From contig NZ_VMSJ01000005.1 in NCBI RefSeq assembly GCF_007713705.1, forward strand, positions 124,001-188,000: a stretch of DNA of 64,000 bases, given 5' to 3'. The stretch comes from Salinicoccus cyprini (GTDB lineage Bacteria > Bacillota > Bacilli > Staphylococcales > Salinicoccaceae). A program made the translations under genes and the position numbers. Positions 17,022 to 25,729 of this stretch are shown here, one piece after another; within the stretch, counting starts at the first letter, position 1; every line of letters begins with the position of its first letter. A model generated the notes under the pieces. The model was given only the letters and a program-made list of their open reading frames with translations, had not been told where the DNA came from and searched no databases.

Positions 17022-18428
17022 CTACTCCGCCTGCTTCCTTCTTCTTCCGATCAATACAAGTGCAAATACCATCAATGCCAGACCAACAACTGTAAAGAGG
17101 ATGGTACCCGTGCCGCCAGTCATAGGCATTGTAATTTCTCTGTTAATGATTGGTTGCTCACCAGAGTGAGAGCCTTTTTCTATAGTGAAAGTAACATCCT
17201 CAGCAGGTAGTACATGTCCACTTTTTGTTTTAATCTGTCGTAGTTTATAAGGTGCATCTGCTAAACCTGTAACTTCAAATTTACCATATTGATCAGAAGT
17301 AAAAATTCTAGCTTCATCCTCGTTTGCAACCCATTTATAATCATCATTTAAAAAATCACCGGAACCATTTAGAATTTTAAATTCAGCATCCTTAATTCCG
17401 TTTTCCTGTCCATCTTGAACAACGAATTTCCTTCCTCCCGTGTATACGTCAGGTGGTTGTTCGACGTCTACTGAATCCTTTGTTCCATGTCCGTTATTAA
17501 ATTCGAGGGTTGTAGTGTTTTTGAAGGACTCATCCATCGGTGCATTCTCATTTATTTTAGATTTCATTGTAATCTTGAGTTTCGGGTCTGTACTTAAACT
17601 ATTTCGTATGCGTCCCAACTTTTTACGACCCTCTTCTGTAAATGTTACTGCAAAACTTTCAATCTTACCTTCCGCATTTTTTACTCTACTCAATTCATAA
17701 TCAGTATCCATAACCAGTTCTGTACCATTATATGAATTAACAATTACGTTTTCATCCAATGTCATTTTAGAATCAATTTTGTTGGTTATGATGTAATCTG
17801 AGTAATTTTCTATACCTTTTGGCACATCAGATAGAATATTCCACTCTATATCTTCGCCGATATCGACAGATTGCGATTTAGTATTTGATCCTCCCACGTT
17901 CATATCTATAGTTGGTGTAGCTGCCAATTCATTTTTCGGATATACATGAAGATCAGTAATATACCCACTTCCATCTTCTTTGGTAAACGGTAGTGCAAGT
18001 CCGAAAGGAACAGCGTGTGAGTCTTCTATAATTGTTGATTCTTCTTCTACAAACCAGTAGAAGCCTTTTTTCATACCAGGGATTTTTACTTCACCGCCCA
18101 CAGTAGTCACTTTGTTTATATATCTTGCATTAGGCAATGTACTAACATCTTCATGAGTACCTTCTATCAAATTTTTATAATCAGACGCGTCAACTTCCCA
18201 ATAACTAAAAGTAATGTTTGAGATTGGAGTGGAATCAGATGGAACTTCTCCATTTAGTTCTTCATATGATGATTTCTCTTCAACATCACCCGTTATTGTA
18301 CGAATGACTAAATTTGTAAGGTGACTTGTTTCGTTTGTTGTAGCATGAGTAGTTCCTTGAGGAATTATCAAGGTGATTAATAGTGAGAGTGCGAGAATCA
18401 TTGAAATACGGCTGATTAGTTTTGACAT
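17022..18428 (-). CDS. Major (shaft) pilin subunit, sortase-anchored
   Basis: Start ATG 18428 has CAGGAGGC nine bases upstream. The 468-residue product has a signal peptide (about 1-30), the pilin motif HVYPKN with Lys165 as the expected polymerisation lysine, a fimbrial isopeptide-forming D2-type domain (about 180-330), a C-terminal Cna-B-like domain, and a cell wall sorting signal MPMTG (434-438) plus hydrophobic span and RRRK tail. The sequence KGFYWFVEEE with a nearby LPFTKEDG is typical of streptococcal-type backbone pilins. The sorting motif has Met in place of the usual Leu. It sits between adhesin and sortases, and its codon use is clearly AT-richer than the flanking genes. Confidence 0.9.
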   Translation of the reverse strand: MSKLISRISMILALSLLITLIIPQGTTHATTNETSHLTNLVIRTITGDVEEKSSYEELNGEVPSDSTPISNITFSYWEVDASDYKNLIEGTHEDVSTLPNARYINKVTTVGGEVKIPGMKKGFYWFVEEESTIIEDSHAVPFGLALPFTKEDGSGYITDLHVYPKNELAATPTIDMNVGGSNTKSQSVDIGEDIEWNILSDVPKGIENYSDYIITNKIDSKMTLDENVIVNSYNGTELVMDTDYELSRVKNAEGKIESFAVTFTEEGRKKLGRIRNSLSTDPKLKITMKSKINENAPMDESFKNTTTLEFNNGHGTKDSVDVEQPPDVYTGGRKFVVQDGQENGIKDAEFKILNGSGDFLNDDYKWVANEDEARIFTSDQYGKFEVTGLADAPYKLRQIKTKSGHVLPAEDVTFTIEKGSHSGEQPIINREITMPMTGGTGTILFTVVGLALMVFALVLIGRRRKQAE

Positions 18429-18467
18429 ATTAGTAATGCCTCCTGTAATTTTATGATGCGTTAGCAT

Positions 18468-21400
18468 CTATTTGATATTTAATCTATATTTAGAAATTAA
18501 TGACAATAAAATCAGTAAGAGTCCGATGATGAAGAATGGAACGGTGCCAATGCCCCCGGTTTGTGGCAGGACTTGCTGATCATTTGAAACTTTGACTACT
18601 TCATCTGTTTCCTCATCACCCAGAGTAACTTTGGTAGGTTGAGCATCGAGTTTATGACCTTCTGGCGCTTTAGTCATTACAAGCAGGTAGTCGCCATATC
18701 TCAAATCACTGAATGTCAGTTCTCCATTCTCATCTGTAGTAGCAGTGCCGATGGTATTTCCCTCAAGATCTCTCAGTTCAAATGTGGCGCCAGGTAAGAC
18801 ATCCGAATCATTGCCTGATACATAATTGATCACTTTCAATTTACTCAGTTTCGGCATGTTTTTTATATGGAATGAACCAGCTGTGTATGTTTGTCCGTTG
18901 ATCGTATAAGTCCCATCCTTTTCAATGGTGACACTATATTTAATGCCATCTGGCTGATAACCGTGCGGTGCTGAAGTTTCTGTCAGTATATATTTGCCGA
19001 CAGTTACTTCTTTGAAGTCGACTTTACCGTCACTGGCGGAAGTGGCAGTAGCACTAACGCTGCCATCATTACTTTTAAGTTGAAATTTCGCATTTGCCAG
19101 AGGTTCATCATTCTCATCTGTTTTTGTAAATATAAAGTCGTACTTTTTAGGAAGGGCTTTTGCTTCAGGAATCGGGTAGTCGAGTACTCTGTTACTTGAT
19201 CGATTTGGGATGACGGTTGTACGTTTATTCATCGCATACCAGGTGTCGGTCTTGAAGTTTGGGTCATCCGTTCGTAATTTGACGTTATAGTTCAAGTTCA
19301 GCCAATCACCTTCACCTAAATTTACTCCCGTGACAGTGAAAGTGCGTGATTTTGAATTATAATTTATCTGGGCTGAACTTTTTATTTCAGGTGATGAAGC
19401 AGTTAATGTATAGTCAGTTGAGGTCAATTTATTATCCGAACCAAAATCCAGGTCATACATATCTCCTATGGAATCAGTAATTTCACTCTTAATAAATGAA
19501 TCGAAAGACATTTTCTCCTGTATATCATTCAAAGCACCAGGCAGTCCGTTGATCGGATTGGCTGAACTGAATGCATATGCAGGGTCACTGGCAATAGATT
19601 CAAGCATGTCTCCTAGTTCTTTTGTTGAAGCACCATCATTACGAGACCCGTCTTCTAGGTCAATTCCAACAGTGTATATTTGCCAATCGGGTTTTTCATT
19701 TTGTATTTTTATTGCTTCCGATATTGTTGGCTGTCCGTGGTTTGTTATATATTTATCAAAAATACGATATATTTTTTCACGCCAATCTAAATTCAACCAA
19801 TCACGCCAATCTAACCATGATTCTCTCTCAAGTTCATAGTCACTTCCATTTCCCATTATATAACGCTCATCAAACTCATTTATGATTTGGACTCCACTTA
19901 TAACACCAACACTTTCACCTCTGTAACTATACGTCGGAGCGCCAGCGGTCAAAAGGATCATGGCTTGCTTATTTTCATCTGGTGAACCTTCCAGTATTTT
20001 TTTCCCTTCCCGCAGCCCTTTTTGAGTAAAAGTGCCTTCATTCTGGTAGTTACGCGGAATAGTAGAAATGATACTAGCAGTATCGTTGGACAAGTTGCTC
20101 GAACTGATTATGTCTTCGGCATAGTTGACGATAGATATGCGTACGTTATCATTACCTTCAGTCATCTTTGTAACAAAATCCACAACACCTGCACGTGTTC
20201 TTTGCCATCTTGTCGTGCCGTCAGCATATTGCTTGCGCATACTGCCCGAGTTATCCAAAACCAGCACGACATCGAGCGGCTTTGAAGTAGTGGTTGTAGT
20301 TCCTTGCGTAGTAACATCAATGCTATAGGAATGTTTAGTGCCGTTTGGTTGGGCACACTTCTGAAGATATCCTTCATCGTATTTGATCGGCTGTGGTGTA
20401 CGGTTCCTGTACAGCTCGTGTTCCTGCCATGTCATATTTCCGATGTTTGCCTGATTATTTGCGATTCCTTGGAAAGGTGCTGCCTGGCTGTTTTCACACC
20501 TTGGGAAGAGTGGTTTTTCCACTTCTGTGGACATGATCCCGGATGCTGTGAACATGCGCGGCATGAATTGAGGATCCTGATTCAGTTCGCTAAGTGCTTC
20601 TTCTTTAGGTGCTTCTTCCGAGATAGGTTCCTCACTCTTTGTTTCTTCAGTACTTTCCTCTGTTGGCTCTTCTTTTGATACTTCTATATCTGTTTTTTCA
20701 TCAGATTGACTGGATTCACTTTCTGATAGTTTTGCTTCTTCTGTAACGACTTCAGGTTCTTCCGATTTTTCTTCAGTCTCTTCTTCTGTTGTTTTTTCTA
20801 TTTCCTCTGATACTTCCGTTGTTTCTTCTTCGGGTTGAACAGGTACTGTGACAGGTGTTTTTATTTCTTCTTTTTCTATGGGAGCCTCTTCTGGGGATTC
20901 CTCGGATGATTCTACGGTAGTTTCTTCAGATGATGTTTCTTCCGAGGATTTTTCAGGCTGTTCCACGGAGGTCTCTTCGGAGGCCACTTCTTCTGTACTT
21001 TCTTCAATTTTGATATCATTTACTTCTATATTATTATCTTTGACTGTTATTTCTGCTCCTTCTTGAGCAATCGGGTGGATACTGTAGGGAATCGTGTTCC
21101 CGTCTGCGTCATTCAGTGGCAGGTCTTCAACTGCGTAGCTTTTGGCAGCTGGCTCCAAGGCAATGGTTCTGACGACTGCACCGGTCTTGTCGTTTACAAC
21201 TTCGATGCTGAATGCAGTGCCTGAGGTGTTACTGACTGTACCTTCAACTGCCGCCTCCAGATACTCATGTACAACCGTTGTACCTTCCAAGGTCGTGCTA
21301 TAGTTGCCTAGAGGTTCTGTCTTCATCTCATAAATGATTTCAGAGTTATCGTCGTTATATTTCCGGATGTCTTCAAAGGTGAATGATGATTCACCTGGCG

Positions 21401-21965
21401 GAAGTTCCATGGTTCCAACTGTTTCTGATGTGGCTGTATCGATGAGATGAATGATAGTCGCCGGAGGGTTTTCGTCTTCTGGCAGATTATCATAGGTGAC
21501 AGTGCCTTCAATATTCTGTCTGGTATGGTGCACATCGGTTGCTTTGGCGTTATCCTTGTCCAGTGCTGCCTCGACTGTCAATGTATAGTTCGAAGCATGC
21601 TGGTCTGTGATTTTCGTGGTAAGCGTGAAGTCTGTAACTGTCGAAGGAGAGTCAAGCTGAATACTATATGTACCATCGTTCTTTTCTTTCAGCTTACCGA
21701 CTGTCTCATTCACTCCGCTGATGCTCTCTCGATCCAGTATGTGCCCGCCTTCCAGATGAAGGGCGAGTGTGCCTTTTTTATAAGGCAAAGCTTTTGCATT
21801 TACTTGTACATGCCATGTTAAAATGTCATTCTCTTCATATCCTTCGACTACAACCAGTCCATTGTCGTCCGTTTCTGCAGTGTATTCATTCGCGAAAATC
21901 AGGGTGTTGCAAAGAGTTGAATGAAGCAGAACTAAAAGGAGAAGAGTAACGCCGATTTTCCTGAT
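18468..21965 (-). CDS. Large vWA-domain LPQTG adhesin (pilus tip protein), atypical start codon
   Basis: The open frame encodes a clear signal peptide (RKIGVTLLLLVLLHS ... IFAN), yet no ATG, GTG or TTG lies ahead of it. A perfect GGGAGGGG (21971-21979) sits six bases upstream of an ATC codon at 21965-21963, which occupies the expected start. The first conventional start is TTG 21788, which would drop the signal peptide. From the ATC the protein is 1165 residues. Domains in order: beta-rich N-terminal repeats, a long Glu/Ser/Thr-rich stalk, a von Willebrand A domain with MIDAS motif DNSGS (Asp571), two Cna-B/SpaA-like domains, the first with an E-box (YILTETSAPHGY), then LPQTG, a membrane span and a basic tail. 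This is the plan of RrgA-type tip adhesins. It is first in the operon, divergent from the Mga-like regulator. Confidence 0.85.
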   Translation of the reverse strand: MRKIGVTLLLLVLLHSTLCNTLIFANEYTAETDDNGLVVVEGYEENDILTWHVQVNAKALPYKKGTLALHLEGGHILDRESISGVNETVGKLKEKNDGTYSIQLDSPSTVTDFTLTTKITDQHASNYTLTVEAALDKDNAKATDVHHTRQNIEGTVTYDNLPEDENPPATIIHLIDTATSETVGTMELPPGESSFTFEDIRKYNDDNSEIIYEMKTEPLGNYSTTLEGTTVVHEYLEAAVEGTVSNTSGTAFSIEVVNDKTGAVVRTIALEPAAKSYAVEDLPLNDADGNTIPYSIHPIAQEGAEITVKDNNIEVNDIKIEESTEEVASEETSVEQPEKSSEETSSEETTVESSEESPEEAPIEKEEIKTPVTVPVQPEEETTEVSEEIEKTTEEETEEKSEEPEVVTEEAKLSESESSQSDEKTDIEVSKEEPTEESTEETKSEEPISEEAPKEEALSELNQDPQFMPRMFTASGIMSTEVEKPLFPRCENSQAAPFQGIANNQANIGNMTWQEHELYRNRTPQPIKYDEGYLQKCAQPNGTKHSYSIDVTTQGTTTTTSKPLDVVLVLDNSGSMRKQYADGTTRWQRTRAGVVDFVTKMTEGNDNVRISIVNYAEDIISSSNLSNDTASIISTIPRNYQNEGTFTQKGLREGKKILEGSPDENKQAMILLTAGAPTYSYRGESVGVISGVQIINEFDERYIMGNGSDYELERESWLDWRDWLNLDWREKIYRIFDKYITNHGQPTISEAIKIQNEKPDWQIYTVGIDLEDGSRNDGASTKELGDMLESIASDPAYAFSSANPINGLPGALNDIQEKMSFDSFIKSEITDSIGDMYDLDFGSDNKLTSTDYTLTASSPEIKSSAQINYNSKSRTFTVTGVNLGEGDWLNLNYNVKLRTDDPNFKTDTWYAMNKRTTVIPNRSSNRVLDYPIPEAKALPKKYDFIFTKTDENDEPLANAKFQLKSNDGSVSATATSASDGKVDFKEVTVGKYILTETSAPHGYQPDGIKYSVTIEKDGTYTINGQTYTAGSFHIKNMPKLSKLKVINYVSGNDSDVLPGATFELRDLEGNTIGTATTDENGELTFSDLRYGDYLLVMTKAPEGHKLDAQPTKVTLGDEETDEVVKVSNDQQVLPQTGGIGTVPFFIIGLLLILLSLISKYRLNIK

Positions 21966-21996
21966 TTCCGACCCCTCCCTTACTTGTGCTTAGGTG

Positions 21997-22088
21997 ATAA
22001 GTAACTTTTTGTATACTAGAATCATTCTATAAGTAAGTGATCGACTACACAAATCAACATGGCGCGTAAGTAATGCACTTTTTGATAC
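21997..22088. promoter_or_regulatory. Repeat-containing control region of the pilus operon
   Basis: The 331-base AT-rich gap between adhesin and regulator holds three direct TAAGTAA repeats (21998-22004, 22030-22036, 22067-22073), the outer two extended by related CTTTTTG and ATAC blocks. A 6-1-6 palindrome TAGAATCATTCTA lies at 22017-22029. They sit upstream of the adhesin on its promoter side and are candidate binding sites for the divergent Mga-like regulator. The remainder of the gap shows no coding potential. Confidence 0.4.
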
Positions 22089-22251
22089 CAAATTTTATAT
22101 AAGAATAAGAAAAGTTTAGGGAGAAATGGTTAAAATATTGTGAAATAATACTTCGATTGAATAAATATTCAATAACTGCTTAAGAATAGTATTCTCTGTA
22201 TAGACATTTTTGTCATTTACTGTACATTTAAAGGCAGATTATGAAAATTAA

Positions 22252-22260
22252 TGGTAAAAT
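22252..22260 (+). promoter_or_regulatory. Extended -10 promoter of the Mga-like regulator
   Basis: TGGTAAAAT fits TG-n-TAtAAT with one mismatch, 36 bases upstream of the TTG start. No strong -35 is seen. Confidence 0.4.
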
Positions 22261-22296
22261 AATACACGGTTATAGAAAAAAGGAGAAGGTGAGATT

Positions 22297-23844
22297 TTGA
22301 GAAGGGTGCTACCAACTTGGTTTGTCAGGCACAAGGACATCATCCGATATCTGGCTGCCCGGTTTAAACCTGTGCCGGTGGAAGAGCTTGCTTCAGAGGT
22401 CAATATTTCAGAACGCGTTTTGAGAGAGGACATCCATAGTATCAATCAGAGTATTGGAACAGGAATCTTCCAGATTGAGCATAAGGATAGATGTTTTGAA
22501 CTGGTGTTTTTCCCGGGGATGAATCTGGATCATATTTTCAGACGCTACTTCGAGCTGTCGATGGAGCATTCCATGCTTGAACATATCTTTTTCAATGAAG
22601 GGATTTCCGTGGATGAACTGGCGGATTATTTTCATACAAGTACGTCGACTACATACCGGCGCATCCACGCCATCGACAGTATTCTCAGTCTGGACTTTGA
22701 TCTGCGTTTCTCTACGAACCCTTGCTGTCTCGAAGGTGAGGAGGAGAGGATCCGGCACTTTTATGCCCAGTATATGAGTGAAAAATACAAGGGAGTCTCC
22801 TGGCCGTTCGAGGACATAGATGAAGGGACTCTAACTGAAATCGTCATCTTTGTAATGGAGACTTTCAACGAACCACTGGATTTTTCCGTGATCAGAAATA
22901 TCAAGTTGCTGATGTCCGTCTCGATCATGCGGCTCAATCAGAATCATTCTGTTGCGCCTTTCGACTATGATAAGGATAAGGTTTCATACTTGCTGGGGGC
23001 ACTGAAGAAGGATGGGGAGATGTATCAGAAGCTGGATGGCATACTGATACGGAGTCTGGATGAAGTGGTTCTGAGCGATATATTCTATGGTTACGCACAA
23101 AAAAACGTCCACTTCACATACAGTGGACTTCTCAGCGCATCATTCACTTCAGAAGCGGTTAACAGGTCCTATCTGAGTTTTTCGCATCTGGTGGAACAGC
23201 TGTCTCTCGAGTTCAGCATTCCTGTCCATAATCGGGAGCACATCATCATGAACCTGCATAATACGGTGCATTTCGAGAAATTCGAAATCTATGCGGAGAG
23301 TGTCTTTTTCAAAAGTGTCAATCCGATACTGGAAGTGGCGGAAGCTCATATGCCCCATTTCTACTCGGCAGCTAAAGAGGGGCTGATGCATGTTCTCAGT
23401 GAACTTTCTTACGATGTTAAGCGAGATTTCGTCAACCACCTTCTCTATACACTGATTATCCACTGGAAAGGGTTGCCGCAGTTCTATCTCAGGAAACAGG
23501 GGCAGATCAAAGCATTGCTGATCAGCAACCTTGATATCTATCATGCACGGATTTCAAAGGAACTGCTTGATATCGAGTTCGGCAGTCAGCTTGATATTGA
23601 AGTCTGTAATGGGGCCATCACAAGTTTGGACCAGCTTGGCGAATATGATGCACAGGTTGTCATTGCCAATTTTCCGATGGACCCGATTGAAAATAAAATT
23701 GTGGTCAGCATAAACACCGTACCGAATAGATATGATATCAAACAGCTGAGGGAAGCGATCAGCGCGTACTCGGTATTCTCAAGATGGAAATCCCGGGAGG
23801 AGTACCGTCTTATCGAAAAGAATTCTGTGGGCTCACAGCTTTAG
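22297..23844 (+). CDS. Mga/RlrA-like transcriptional regulator of the pilus locus
   Basis: The gene starts at TTG 22297 after AAGGAGAAGGTGAG. The 515-residue protein has the Mga/AtxA/RlrA plan: two N-terminal helix-turn-helix regions (LASEVNISERVLREDIHSIN at about 30-50 and DELADYFHTSTSTTYRRIHA at about 108-127), a central PRD-like helical region and a C-terminal EIIB-like fold (about 410-500). In pneumococcus the RlrA regulator is divergent from and activates a pilus islet of adhesin, pilins and class C sortases. The same arrangement here suggests it controls the adjacent operon. Its 3' end overlaps the convergent EamA gene by 35 bases. Confidence 0.85.
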   Translation: MRRVLPTWFVRHKDIIRYLAARFKPVPVEELASEVNISERVLREDIHSINQSIGTGIFQIEHKDRCFELVFFPGMNLDHIFRRYFELSMEHSMLEHIFFNEGISVDELADYFHTSTSTTYRRIHAIDSILSLDFDLRFSTNPCCLEGEEERIRHFYAQYMSEKYKGVSWPFEDIDEGTLTEIVIFVMETFNEPLDFSVIRNIKLLMSVSIMRLNQNHSVAPFDYDKDKVSYLLGALKKDGEMYQKLDGILIRSLDEVVLSDIFYGYAQKNVHFTYSGLLSASFTSEAVNRSYLSFSHLVEQLSLEFSIPVHNREHIIMNLHNTVHFEKFEIYAESVFFKSVNPILEVAEAHMPHFYSAAKEGLMHVLSELSYDVKRDFVNHLLYTLIIHWKGLPQFYLRKQGQIKALLISNLDIYHARISKELLDIEFGSQLDIEVCNGAITSLDQLGEYDAQVVIANFPMDPIENKIVVSINTVPNRYDIKQLREAISAYSVFSRWKSREEYRLIEKNSVGSQL

Positions 23845-24706
23845 ATCGTCCTCTCGACTGCATCGCGAGCAGGACGAGTCCGGCGAGCAGCATGATGAGA
23901 CCGGCCCATGACCATAGCGCAAGCACTTCACCGACGAATAGGACACCGAGCATGGAAGCGGTCAGCGGTTCTGCCAGCGACAGTGTGACGGCGGAAGAGG
24001 ACTTTACGTGCTTCAGTCCACTGGCGAACAGGAAGTAGGCAAGTCCGGTGGCGAACAGCCCGATATATAATGAAACGGAAATTCCACCTGAAGTCATCAG
24101 CCAGGATGGATCATTCAATAGTAGGAACGGGGTCAGCAGCAGGGCGCTGATGGTGAAGACGATTGCGGTCGTTGCGATAGGTGGATGGTGTCTGACCATC
24201 CTCGAGTTCAGAATCGTATAGCTTGCGAAAGTCATCCCAGCACCAAGTCCGGAGAGGATGCCGAGCGGATCGACCGTGATGGAGCCGGTGTTGAACATCA
24301 GCAGTGCACAGCCGATGATGGCGAGTATGGTGGAGATCCACCACACACGATCGGGTTGTAATTTGAAGAACAGCCATTCGATCAGACCAGAGAACACCGG
24401 CGCACTGCCGATGGAAGCCACCGTTCCGACAGCAACACCTGTCAGGGTGACGGCATTGAAGAAGAATGGCTGGAAAAGTGCCATGGCGACACCTGCCGCA
24501 AACACCATGCGCCACGGCCAGCCTTTTATTTTGAACTGCCCCATGAGCAGGGCAATGGCGATCAGAATCAGACTGCCGACGATCAGACGCATGGCACCGA
24601 TGGACAGGCTGTCGACATTTTCAGGCAGATAGGTTTTGGCGGTGCCTGCAGTGCCCCATAGAATTGCAGCAACGAGAATCATGACGGGTGCCAGACTGGA
24701 TTTCAT
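23810..24706 (-). CDS. EamA/DMT family transporter
   Basis: A 298-residue membrane protein with ten predicted spans in two EamA repeats; the first begins ILVAAILWGTAGTAKTYLPE and the second includes GLGAGMTFASYTILNSRMVR. Members export metabolites or amino acids; the substrate is not predictable. ATG 24706 follows GGAGGT. The gene converges on the pilus regulator and the coding regions overlap by 35 bases with no terminator between them. Confidence 0.88.
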   Translation of the reverse strand: MKSSLAPVMILVAAILWGTAGTAKTYLPENVDSLSIGAMRLIVGSLILIAIALLMGQFKIKGWPWRMVFAAGVAMALFQPFFFNAVTLTGVAVGTVASIGSAPVFSGLIEWLFFKLQPDRVWWISTILAIIGCALLMFNTGSITVDPLGILSGLGAGMTFASYTILNSRMVRHHPPIATTAIVFTISALLLTPFLLLNDPSWLMTSGGISVSLYIGLFATGLAYFLFASGLKHVKSSSAVTLSLAEPLTASMLGVLFVGEVLALWSWAGLIMLLAGLVLLAMQSRGRSKAVSPQNSFR

Positions 24707-24790
24707 AATGCTACCTCCGTTTCAAGAGATGTTTAGGGTGGTATGGACATGGAATGAGTCGCATTATGGCTACTATACGCTAAAATGGAG

Positions 24791-24796
24791 TATAAT
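24791..24796 (+). promoter_or_regulatory. -10 element upstream of the ZIP transporter gene
   Basis: TATAAT 38 bases before the ZIP start codon; the -35 region is not recognisable. Confidence 0.35.
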
Positions 24797-24833
24797 TTCT
24801 ACATGAATGCTGAGATATCGAGAGGTTATGAAT

Positions 24834-25652
24834 ATGATTGATACTTTTATGGGATTCGATCCATGGCTGCAGGCACTGGTAGCCACATTGTTCACATGGA
24901 CCATGACGGGGCTCGGTGCGGCTGTCGTATTTCTGACGCGAGAAGTGAACGACAAGTTCCTGGACATGATGCTTGGATTTGCCGGGGGTGTCATGATTGC
25001 TGCGAGTTTCTGGTCACTTCTGGCACCGGCGATAGAGAACAGCCAGAACAACCCGATCGGGGAATGGTTCCCGGCGGCAGTCGGCTTTCTGCTTGGTGGG
25101 CTGTTCATCTATGGATTCGACAAGCTGATACCGCACGCACACAGGAATTCACCTGAGAGCCGTATGGAAGGCTGGCGCGCCGAACGGAAGCGTAGGAGTA
25201 CACTGCTTGTATTTTCCCTGACGCTGCATAACATCCCGGAAGGACTGGCGATCGGCATTGCATTCGGAGCACTGGCTTCCAATGCAGATCCGGCTGCGGT
25301 GGCAGCAGGGGCAGCGACATTGGCACTCGGAATCGGCATCCAGAACATCCCGGAAGGCATGGCCGTGTCCATGCCGCTTCGAGGTGAAGGCATGTCCCGC
25401 ACGAAGAGCTTCTTCTTCGGGTGGATGTCCGGCATTGTCGAGCCGATGGCCGCCGTCATCGGTATCATTGCGATATCCTTCATGAGCCCGGTACTGCCGT
25501 ATGCACTCGCGCTCGCTGCTGGTGCAATGATTTTCGTCGTGGTGGAAGAGGTCATTCCGAGTACGCAGAAGAATGGCCACTCCGATATCGCAGTCATGTG
25601 CCTCATGCTCGGTTTCACACTGATGATGATCCTGGATGTGGCGCTCGGCTGA
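24834..25652 (+). CDS. ZIP family divalent metal transporter
   Basis: The start used is ATG 24834, seven bases after GAGAGGT. The 272-residue product has about eight spans and the two ZIP metal-binding helices HNIPEGLAIGIAFG and QNIPEGMAVSMPLRGEG. It imports zinc or a related divalent cation (ZupT-like). It appears to be monocistronic; no clear terminator lies before the next gene. Confidence 0.9.
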   Translation: MIDTFMGFDPWLQALVATLFTWTMTGLGAAVVFLTREVNDKFLDMMLGFAGGVMIAASFWSLLAPAIENSQNNPIGEWFPAAVGFLLGGLFIYGFDKLIPHAHRNSPESRMEGWRAERKRRSTLLVFSLTLHNIPEGLAIGIAFGALASNADPAAVAAGAATLALGIGIQNIPEGMAVSMPLRGEGMSRTKSFFFGWMSGIVEPMAAVIGIIAISFMSPVLPYALALAAGAMIFVVVEEVIPSTQKNGHSDIAVMCLMLGFTLMMILDVALG

Positions 25653-25729
25653 TAATTTCCAACTTCATGTTTAGAACCCCCTCCCAAGTTGGGTATGGAT
25701 AACAGATAACACAAGGAGGGAATTACCAC

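Noticed and set aside
18468-21788. TTG 21788 as the adhesin start
   Set aside because: It would remove the signal peptide and lacks an upstream ribosome binding site; the secreted domain plan makes initiation near 21965 more plausible.
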